Assembly (NCBI GenBank): GCA_038318895.1
Contig: JBBQCS010000009.1
Location: 1 to 59,266 of the forward strand
Reading direction: 5' to 3'
From: UBA11222 sp030652895
GTDB taxonomy: Bacteria; Pseudomonadota; Alphaproteobacteria; UBA11222
DNA: 59,266 nucleotides
Shown: piece by piece, positions 52,626 through 59,266 of the stretch
How positions within the stretch are numbered: position 1 is the stretch's first letter
Layout of the letters: each line of letters begins with the position of its first letter
Translations under genes and position numbers: made by a program
The notes under the pieces: model-generated
Told to the model about the DNA's origin: nothing
Databases searched by the model: none
What the model saw: the letters and a program-made list of their open reading frames with translations, nothing else

Positions 52626-52862
52626 CGCCCTATTGAGACGTTTTGTTTTCAGGTTAACACCTATTTAATCCTTGCTGTAAGAAGCTCTCCTTTTATATTT
52701 AGGTTTTCGTGGTTTTTCATATTACGTCTTTTATAAGATACTGTGACGTTAACCACTTTGAATTGTTTCACTTTGTATTAACATAGGTAACGTAAACTAT
52801 GGACCTGACCCATAGAGTAGTCAGCCAAGTTGCTTTGCCATATCGCGCCGGGGAGAAATGCT

Positions 52863-53483
52863 TTGTTTAATTTTGGACTAAAACGCCCGCTAGCAATTGC
52901 CGCAGGTCTGATGTTCGTGGGTATGCTTTCATCCTGCTCGGGAATGCCCGACGCCACCAGCGCGAAAAACGCGATCTCAGATACCTCTCCAGATTATATA
53001 ATTGGGCCGCGTGATTCACTGCAGATATTTGTCTGGCGAAATCCAGAACTGACGACATCGGTAACTGTACGCCCGGACGGCAAGGTCACGGTGCCGTTGA
53101 TCGATGATTTACAGGCCGCGGGAAAGACGCCGACACTTCTTGCGCGCGAAATCGAAAAACAACTTGAAGAATATGTTCAGAGCCCTGTTGTATCGGTGAT
53201 TATGAACAATTTTGTGGGCCCCTATGATCAGCAGATCAGGGTAATTGGCGAGGCAACCAATCCACAAGCTATCCCTTACAATGAACATATGACCGCGCTC
53301 GACGTAATGATAGCAGTTGGCGGCCTGACGGAATTTGCGGCAGGCAATCGGGCCGTTCTGGTTCGCCAGGGGCAGGGATCATTTCGTGTTCGTCTTGATG
53401 ATCTGATTAAGGACGGTGATGTCGGCGCCAATGTTCCGGTAATGCCGGGCGATGTGCTGATCGTGCCGCAAAGCTGGTTCTAA
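52863..53483 (+). CDS. XrtA-system polysaccharide export lipoprotein (Wza-like, short form)
   Basis: I chose a TTG start at 52863 with GGGGAG 7 nt upstream, since it gives a lipoprotein signal (MFNFGLKRPLAIAAGLMFVG) with lipobox LSSC. The 206-residue product has the polysaccharide export domain (DYIIGPRDSLQIFVWRNPEL, TVPLIDDLQAAGKTP) and one SLBB segment (IRVIGEATNPQAIPY), then VPVMPGDVLIVPQSWF. The short length fits the periplasmic/outer-membrane export proteins of exosortase loci. The first in-frame ATG at 52830 would add 11 residues before the signal. Confidence 0.9.
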   Translation: MFNFGLKRPLAIAAGLMFVGMLSSCSGMPDATSAKNAISDTSPDYIIGPRDSLQIFVWRNPELTTSVTVRPDGKVTVPLIDDLQAAGKTPTLLAREIEKQLEEYVQSPVVSVIMNNFVGPYDQQIRVIGEATNPQAIPYNEHMTALDVMIAVGGLTEFAAGNRAVLVRQGQGSFRVRLDDLIKDGDVGANVPVMPGDVLIVPQSWF

Positions 53484-53592
53484 TTCTTGCACGGACGAAT
53501 GCGGGAACATCTCGCCCGTCCGTCGCGAAGGTGGTACGTCAGCCGCAGTCATTCGCAGTTAGTTACTTGGGTCACTTTTTCCGGTTGTATTC

Positions 53593-55167
53593 ATGAACGA
53601 AATCTTCGTACAGATAATTCACCACGCAAAGCTCATGTGGCGATACCGGTGGATCTCGCTGATGCTCACGTGGGCGGTTACCGTTGTGGGCTGGGGCTTT
53701 GTCGTGTTGCTTCCCGATAAATATGAATCCCAGGCTCGGATTTATGTTGATACCGGGAGTCTTTTATCGCCCCTCTTAAAGGGCATTGCGGTAGAATCCA
53801 ATCTTGATCAAGAAGTTATGATTATGCAGCGGACTCTGCTCAGCCGCCCTAATCTAGAGCAGGTCATGCGCATGAATGATCTCGATCTAACCACAACTGA
53901 CCGCGCAGCGGTTGAAACGCTACTTGCGAATCTGGCGTCGGCAATCAGTATCACGGCACCGACAAAAAACCTGTTCAGCATTTCTTACAGCCATACCAAT
54001 GCGCGGCAAGCGCAGTCGGTCGTGCAGTCCCTTTTGACTATTTTTGTCGAGAATAATCTTGGTCAGTCCCGCACAGATATGGAATCTGCACGCGGATTTA
54101 TCGAAAAGCAGATCGCCGAGTATGAGCGCCAATTACAAGCTGCCGAACAAAGACGGGCGGAATTTATGGCGAAAAATGCGTCGTTCCTGGGCTCGGGCAG
54201 TTTTGCTACAAAACTCGAAGGCGGGAATGCGTCGCTGCGCGACGCCGAAATGGCGCAGCAGGACGCGGAAATCCGCCGCGATGAACTGCGCCGTCAACTA
54301 AATGACATACCTGCACGTATTGACTCATCAGACGCAATTCAGTTGCTGGCTAACCAGCAGGGCGGGAATTCGATAGAAGCGCGGATCGCATTGGCGGAGC
54401 GAAATCTCGATAATTTAAAACTGCAATATACTGAGAAACATCCTGACGTTGTCGCAATGCAACGACTGATTGACGCCTTAAGGTCCCAAAGAGACAAAGA
54501 AGAACCCGGCGCCAATAACGGAACATCGAATCCGCTTTATGAGAACGTAAAAATCATGCTGGTGCGGGCAGAGACGGATGTTGCCCGCGCGACCCGCAGG
54601 GTTGCGGAGGCGAAACGCCGCGTAGAAGAAAACCGCAATATGATGCAGACGGCGCCCAAAATCGAAGCCGAGTTAACAGATCTGGACAGAGATTATAGTG
54701 TGCTCAGAAAAAATTATGATGCGTTGCTGGCACGGCGTGAATCGGCACGTATTTCACAAGCGCAAGAAGCCTCAACCAGCGCAGTGCAATTTCGGGTGGT
54801 AGACCCGCCGAATCTCCCTGTTACCGCCTCATCTCCCAACAGGCAGGTGCTGTATGTTCTTAGCCTCATCGTGGGTCTCGGCGTTGGCGGTGGGGTTGCC
54901 TTTTTGATGTCATCCCTCAGTGAGAGTTTTACTACAGGCGCGCAACTAAGTGCGGCCTTAAAACTACCGGTTCTTGGAAGGGTTACCTTAATTCGTAACG
55001 CTGCAGAAGAACTTCGGCTCCGCAAGGATTACTGGAAGTTTGGTCTCGCCTCAGGCACCCTTGTGGCGTCACTCGCTTTCATACAATTGCTGGGACCGCG
55101 ACTGGTGAGTTTCGCTAACAGGTTTGGCGATGGGTTGATTACATCTTTATTTAGCGGGTCTGTGTAA
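53593..55167 (+). CDS. XrtA-system chain-length determinant (Wzz/GNVR-like)
   Basis: This 524-residue inner-membrane protein has an N-terminal helix (LMWRYRWISLMLTWAVTVVGWGFVV) and a Wzz region (YESQARIYVDTGSLLSPLLKGIA). A long coiled-coil follows (about 150-400) and ends in a GNVR-like RVVDPPNLPVTASSPNRQVLY segment. A second helix region is at about 415-435 and a third near 490. It controls polymer length and partners the kinase encoded 1 nt downstream. Confidence 0.92.
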   Translation: MNEIFVQIIHHAKLMWRYRWISLMLTWAVTVVGWGFVVLLPDKYESQARIYVDTGSLLSPLLKGIAVESNLDQEVMIMQRTLLSRPNLEQVMRMNDLDLTTTDRAAVETLLANLASAISITAPTKNLFSISYSHTNARQAQSVVQSLLTIFVENNLGQSRTDMESARGFIEKQIAEYERQLQAAEQRRAEFMAKNASFLGSGSFATKLEGGNASLRDAEMAQQDAEIRRDELRRQLNDIPARIDSSDAIQLLANQQGGNSIEARIALAERNLDNLKLQYTEKHPDVVAMQRLIDALRSQRDKEEPGANNGTSNPLYENVKIMLVRAETDVARATRRVAEAKRRVEENRNMMQTAPKIEAELTDLDRDYSVLRKNYDALLARRESARISQAQEASTSAVQFRVVDPPNLPVTASSPNRQVLYVLSLIVGLGVGGGVAFLMSSLSESFTTGAQLSAALKLPVLGRVTLIRNAAEELRLRKDYWKFGLASGTLVASLAFIQLLGPRLVSFANRFGDGLITSLFSGSV

Positions 55168-55168
55168 A

Positions 55169-56149
55169 ATGGCTGAGGATCACAAACGGCTTGATCTGGC
55201 CCAACGCGTCGCGGAACGGCTTCGCATCGCTTCTGGGGACACTGCCCCATCGGCGCCGGTCACAATCACCACCCCCGCCAGTAACGTCGCCACGCCCGTG
55301 GCTGGCCCGCAGACGGACGAGAAACCCGTGCCGCCTGCAATCATTCGACAGCCACTCAAAACGGCCAAGTCGTCACTTCCGCCAGCCGACCCTAGTGATC
55401 CAAAATTTTTGCATATCGATGTGCGAAAACTCTACAGCCAGGGCTACGTATCGCCAGATGGTGTCAGCAATCGCATCTCTGAGGAGTTCCGAGTCATCAA
55501 GCGCCCCCTTCTGCTGAATGCGTTTCCTCGTACTGGGGTCAAGGACCCCAAAAGCCATGTGATTATGATAACCAGCGCAAGGCCGCGTGAAGGAAAAACC
55601 TTTACCGCTATTAATCTGGGAATGAGCATTGCATCTGAGCCGGACCTGAATGTGTTGCTGATTGATACCGATAGCCATAACATGGATATGGAAGAGCGTC
55701 TGGGGATAGAGGGTCGCAAGGGACTACTTGACATACTTGCCGGAGATAACCTGTCTATTTCCGATGTTATCCTGCGAACGAATATTCCAAATTTTTCTGT
55801 CGTGCCCTGCGGGCAGCGACATTCAATGGAAACCGAGCTTTTGGCTAGCCAGCGCATGATTGATATGGTCGATGATATTGCGCGGCGGTATCCTGACCGG
55901 GTCATAATTTTTGATACGGTTCCGGCTCTTGCCAGTAGTGTCGCCAGTGTGCTGGCACTGCATGTAGGGCAAGTTGTCGTCGTTGTCGAATCAGAATCGA
56001 CTCAACGCCAGGCCGTTGAAGAAACGGTCGCACTCGTGAGCGGCTGCAAGAACGTCAGCCTGGTGTTAAACAAATGCCTCTATCAGGAAACTGCGGGGTT
56101 CGGATACTATGGCTATTACGGCAGGGATGAAGGGTTGAGTAAATTATAA
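55169..56149 (+). CDS. XrtA-associated tyrosine autokinase (CpsD/CapB-like)
   Basis: This 326-residue protein has an N-terminal low-complexity part (about 1-75), then the BY-kinase core. Walker A is the variant ITSARPREGKTFTAINLG, Walker A' is VLLIDTDSHNMDMEERLG, and the C-terminal tail GFGYYGYYGRDEG holds the tyrosine cluster that is autophosphorylated. It works with the chain-length protein on which it depends. The 1-nt gap shows co-transcription. Confidence 0.92.
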   Translation: MAEDHKRLDLAQRVAERLRIASGDTAPSAPVTITTPASNVATPVAGPQTDEKPVPPAIIRQPLKTAKSSLPPADPSDPKFLHIDVRKLYSQGYVSPDGVSNRISEEFRVIKRPLLLNAFPRTGVKDPKSHVIMITSARPREGKTFTAINLGMSIASEPDLNVLLIDTDSHNMDMEERLGIEGRKGLLDILAGDNLSISDVILRTNIPNFSVVPCGQRHSMETELLASQRMIDMVDDIARRYPDRVIIFDTVPALASSVASVLALHVGQVVVVVESESTQRQAVEETVALVSGCKNVSLVLNKCLYQETAGFGYYGYYGRDEGLSKL

Positions 56150-56405
56150 CCTCCGTACAGCGGTTCGCGATTATCCATAATCACATTTAGCCAAGCACTA
56201 ATCGTTTAATACAGCGCCCGAAATCCAAACATAGGATCATTTGCACGAAGTCTGACCTCTGCGGAGTAAACTTTACGCATGTAACTGTTCCAAGAATTGC
56301 TTGATTTTCTTGGTGATTCCAGTCAGGAAGGATAGCAGTTCGGCACCGCTGTGTGATAAGCAGCCTGAGAATTGCGGGTATTAGGGGCAATAACGTGGAC
56401 GATAA
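56150..56405. other. Gap before the outer-membrane protein gene
   Basis: About 256 bp with no clear gene. It contains a weak hairpin, CCAAGAA with TTCTTGG around 56289-56312, and is AT-rich near 56180-56300. A separate promoter for the following gene is plausible but no convincing boxes were found. Confidence 0.4.
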
Positions 56406-58019
56406 ATGTTGAGGTCCGATAAGCATGAAATGACCTCGCTCCCTCGAAGCGGGCGATGTTGGGCGGATTGGCGGTTGCCGCCTGGGCGGTCAATGGTTGT
56501 CGCCGCGCTTACCTTGTTGGCCGCGCCATCCCAGACCGCATTTGGCGCCACACTAAGAGCCACCCCACATGCAGGTGTCACCGAAACCTATACTGACAAT
56601 GTTCAGTCCGTCAGTGAGGGGGCTGAGGCCGATCTGATAACTCAAACCGAAGCCGGAGTTAATTTGGCGGCCGAAGGCGCCCGCCTTGATTTGAATCTCG
56701 ATCTCAGCGCGGTTCATGATTATTTTCTTGATACGGACGGACTAAGTGGCGTTCGCCCGAAGGCGTTGGGCTCCGGAGAAGTCGAACTTTTGGAAGATCA
56801 CTTTTTTATCGCCAGCAGAGTCAGCCTGAGCGAAACCTCCACACAACGCGATGGGGCACGGGCGGCGACTGATCGCCCTCTGTCATCTAATCGCGCACAA
56901 TTATTGCTGTACGAAGTGTCGCCGCGATTTGTAACCAATTTTGGGCGCATGCTTGAAGCCACACTCGAGTATCGTCGTTCAGAATCGCGATACTCAAATC
57001 CATCGACCGGAATATCGCCCGTAATAACTGCCGCTCCCGGCGTTTTGCCAGGGTTTCCCGATCAAAATCAGCTTCGGAATCAGAATGAAAAAACGGATGA
57101 CATTTCATTGTTATTGGATACAGGAAAGTATTTCTCCAAGACCAATTCGCGATTTGAACTGAGCAAAACAACCAGCAAAGGCCGCACCCGGGGGAGTAGA
57201 ACCGAAGATCGGATTGAATTAGCCAATGAATACCAGGTTACCCGGCAACTGGCGCTTATTGCACGAGCCGGTTATGAAGATTTAGGAGACGCCAACTCCA
57301 CATTGTCTAACCGCGGTGCTACCGGCGCCGTCGGTTTCCATTTAAAGCCGGGCCCGCGACTAGATTTTCGGACCGAGTTTGGCAGAAAATATGGTGACAA
57401 AAACGTTTCGGCGGATCTCACCTATAAAATTTCGTCGTTTTATGTCCTGAATGCGTCGTTTGAACAATCTATTCAAACGCAGACATCAAGCCGGCTTAAT
57501 CAACTAAATAGATTAGCTGTTGGCCCCGACGGCCGTCTGGTTGATCCGTTTTCCGGCGTATTTAGAAATCCGGGCGATTCAAACTTTGATTTAAACAATT
57601 CTTCATTTCGCGAAGATCTGTTTCAGCTTGGCCTCACAGGAACCCGTGGGCGAAATACGATTAATTTGAGCGCCGACCTGTCAAGCCGCGATTCCGGTCA
57701 GAACACGGTGAAGCGAGACGAACTTGACATAAATCTTAATCTATCTCGACGTTTATGGCCTCAGCTTCGCGGCAGCCTTGGTCTGGGCTATTCGGATACC
57801 CTCAATGGCGGGCAGACAGCGGTTGCTGGCGTTGGCAGCCCGGTCGGCCTGAGGGCTAACCGTTCCGGCGAGGAATATCAAGGTGACGCAAATCTTGAAT
57901 ACCGGCTTGGCGAATCATTGTTTTCGAATCTTAGTTATAACTATCTGAAGCGCATGAATAATTTTACAGGTGATGTATCCGAGAATGTAGTGAGCATAGG
58001 CATTAACGCCCAATTCTAG
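56406..58019 (+). CDS. PEP-CTERM-system outer-membrane protein (TIGR03016-like)
   Basis: This 537-residue protein has an N-terminal signal (SMVVAALTLLAAPSQTAFGAT), then a beta-barrel-like chain with a TETYTDNV motif, typical of TIGR03016-type proteins. It ends in strands such as LFSNLSYNYLKRMNN and ENVVSIGINAQF, with a terminal Phe. The family is found in exosortase loci next to Wza-, Wzz- and kinase genes. The start is uncertain: ATG 56406 or Met at 56430. Confidence 0.87.
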   Translation: MLRSDKHEMTSLPRSGRCWADWRLPPGRSMVVAALTLLAAPSQTAFGATLRATPHAGVTETYTDNVQSVSEGAEADLITQTEAGVNLAAEGARLDLNLDLSAVHDYFLDTDGLSGVRPKALGSGEVELLEDHFFIASRVSLSETSTQRDGARAATDRPLSSNRAQLLLYEVSPRFVTNFGRMLEATLEYRRSESRYSNPSTGISPVITAAPGVLPGFPDQNQLRNQNEKTDDISLLLDTGKYFSKTNSRFELSKTTSKGRTRGSRTEDRIELANEYQVTRQLALIARAGYEDLGDANSTLSNRGATGAVGFHLKPGPRLDFRTEFGRKYGDKNVSADLTYKISSFYVLNASFEQSIQTQTSSRLNQLNRLAVGPDGRLVDPFSGVFRNPGDSNFDLNNSSFREDLFQLGLTGTRGRNTINLSADLSSRDSGQNTVKRDELDINLNLSRRLWPQLRGSLGLGYSDTLNGGQTAVAGVGSPVGLRANRSGEEYQGDANLEYRLGESLFSNLSYNYLKRMNNFTGDVSENVVSIGINAQF

Positions 58020-58217
58020 CATCTGCGCCTGCAACGCATCTGTTATAATAATCTGATTTTTTTAATCAGTACCGCCGTAAGATGAATATTTTAGAGAATT
58101 TTTAGGCTCTGCGGATAGAAATTGCTACGTGGCGCCTCAATCACCATGCAGAACGCCAGTGCGACGCTATAAGGTGCCGGTCAAACTGATCTTGCTGAAA
58201 TTATTCAGGTATCAATT

Positions 58218-59258
58218 ATGTATGAGGAATTCTACCACCTCACCGCCCTGCCATTCCAGCTAACGCCGGATCATCGCTTCTTCTTTGGCAGTGAAGTCCA
58301 CAAGAGGGCCATGGCGCATCTGGAGTTTGGCCTCAGCCAGGGCGAAGGCTTCATTGTCATCACAGGTGAGGTGGGTTCGGGAAAAACCACCTTGATCCGG
58401 CATTTGCTGGCCCAGATTGACGATGCGTCAAACTATGTGGCCGCCAATATGACGAGCACGAAACTGGAAGGCGATGATATCGTCCGTATGGCCGCCATAA
58501 GTTTTGGCGTTAATGCCGGAGATCGCGACAAAGCCGGTATTTTGCATGATCTGGAAGCCCATCTCGTGGAGGTTCACAAGCGCGGTGCGCGCGCAGTATT
58601 GATCGTGGATGAAGCGCAGAACTTATCCATATCAGCGCTGGAAGAATTACGCATGTTCGCAAATTTCCAGCATGGATCGGCAGCGGTCCTGCAAATCATC
58701 ATGGTGGGACAACCGGAGTTTCGTACAACCATCGGCATGCCGCAATTTGATCAGTTGCGCCAGCGCATTCTGGCTTCTTATCATATCGGTCCTATCAGCG
58801 AGCTTGAAACGCGCGACTATGTAATGCACCGCCTGCAAGCCGTTGGCTGGAAGGACGACCCCATGATTGCCGATGCGGCGTTCAAGGAAATTTATACCTA
58901 CAGCGACGGTGTACCACGGCGGATCAATACATTGTGCGCACGCATTCTCTTGTTCGGATTTATTGAGGAGCGGCACATTATTGATGCAGAAGATGTCCAT
59001 CGCGTGGCTATGGATTTGGAGGCGGAACGGCAGGCGGTGGTGGCCACGCCAGGCCATATCAATGGCGCACCCCCAAATAACGCCGCCGACACCACGTCAA
59101 ACAGCGCCAACGTAACCACACATGCCATGGAAGATTTCAATAGACTGATACAACGGATCGAAGTGCGTCTGGATGACTTGGAGCACCACCTCGAGCGTAA
59201 TGACAAATTATTGAAAATGATGTCCGTCGCAATTGCCAATACCGGGCGCCGGGATTGA
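58218..59258 (+). CDS. XrtA-associated ExeA-like ATPase (TIGR03015-type)
   Basis: This 346-residue protein has the opening MYEEFYHLTALPFQLTPDHRFFF typical of the family, Walker A GEVGSGKTTLIRHL and Walker B AVLIVDEAQNLSISALEELRM, and a sensor region FDQLRQRILASY. The C-terminal 80 residues are a low-complexity linker and a coiled-coil (RIEVRLDDLEHHLERND). It may act in secretion or polymer assembly. It is complete; the stop lies 8 nt before the window edge and the locus continues to the right. Confidence 0.9.
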   Translation: MYEEFYHLTALPFQLTPDHRFFFGSEVHKRAMAHLEFGLSQGEGFIVITGEVGSGKTTLIRHLLAQIDDASNYVAANMTSTKLEGDDIVRMAAISFGVNAGDRDKAGILHDLEAHLVEVHKRGARAVLIVDEAQNLSISALEELRMFANFQHGSAAVLQIIMVGQPEFRTTIGMPQFDQLRQRILASYHIGPISELETRDYVMHRLQAVGWKDDPMIADAAFKEIYTYSDGVPRRINTLCARILLFGFIEERHIIDAEDVHRVAMDLEAERQAVVATPGHINGAPPNNAADTTSNSANVTTHAMEDFNRLIQRIEVRLDDLEHHLERNDKLLKMMSVAIANTGRRD

Positions 59259-59266
59259 TCGATAAT

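Noticed and set aside
1..59266. CRISPR arrays, rRNA genes, complete insertion sequences or prophage genes
   Set aside because: No regular spacer arrays, ribosomal RNA sequence, transposase, integrase or phage structural gene was seen.

Overview
The window reads as one chromosomal segment of a Gram-negative bacterium, most likely a marine or saline alphaproteobacterium of moderate GC content. The clues are an EctR-ectABCD-ask ectoine operon, DUF2336, OmpW and DUF1302 outer-membrane proteins, a LipB octanoyltransferase, an exosortase-type (XrtA/PEP-CTERM) exopolysaccharide locus, and alphaproteobacterial-looking tRNA-Val(GAC) and tRNA-Leu(GAG). No rRNA, CRISPR array, complete insertion sequence or prophage is visible. 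The species cannot be named from the sequence.

Layout: 1-400 holds the start of a DUF1302 protein running off the left edge, followed by tRNA-Val. 1.15-6.1 kb (minus strand) is a copper-resistance operon: csoR, a Met-rich Spy-like protein, a small Cys-pair protein, a Met/His-rich cupredoxin, the multicopper oxidase copA and the outer-membrane copB. 6.3-15.5 kb carries a broken response regulator, a divergent thioesterase/enoyl-CoA hydratase pair, a small lipoprotein, an MFS transporter and a 1832-residue membrane protein fused to a GH94-type phosphorylase. 15.6-26.8 kb is a low-oxygen/copper island bracketed by two paralogous FNR-like regulators. Inside it are two small membrane proteins, a Cu+ P-type ATPase, a beta-CASP nuclease, an AMP-phosphorylase-like enzyme, a PPK2 kinase, a PRPP synthetase, two small ORFs and a nitroreductase. 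26.8-34.9 kb is the ectoine/hydroxyectoine operon with its MarR regulator, an SSS symporter and an MFS exporter. 35-51.9 kb is mostly housekeeping: recQ, an ABC-F ATPase, globin, ompW, lipB, an orphan FliN-like protein, cysH, tRNA-Leu, mgtE, ivd, a beta-helix protein, an SDR, DUF2336, a diguanylate cyclase, a HAD nucleotidase and a YcgN-family protein. 52-59.2 kb is the start of an XrtA-type exopolysaccharide export locus that continues off the right edge.

The regulatory wiring is the most interesting part. A TATACC-N7-GGTATA element, typical of a CsoR operator, lies between the -35 and -10 of the csoR operon. It is repeated upstream of the Cu-ATPase operon as a 35-bp near-copy that includes the first codons of csoR, and again as part of a triple array at exactly 22-bp period between the first FNR-like gene and a DUF6629 gene. 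Perfect or near-perfect FNR boxes (TTGAT-N4-ATCAA) lie before the nitroreductase, the second FNR-like gene, ompW and, more weakly, the Cu-ATPase operon. Both FNR-like proteins have the FNR recognition-helix pattern E-x-x-S-R. They carry the Fe-S type motif C-x2-C-x5-C at the C-terminus instead of the N-terminus.

Taken together, the sequence suggests that copper and oxygen signals jointly control copper export, RNA/nucleotide salvage using polyphosphate, and electron-sink functions. The window also contains a candidate FNR-driven small RNA with an anti-Shine-Dalgarno loop at 26.72-26.80 kb. These regulatory links are inferred from sequence and have not been tested.
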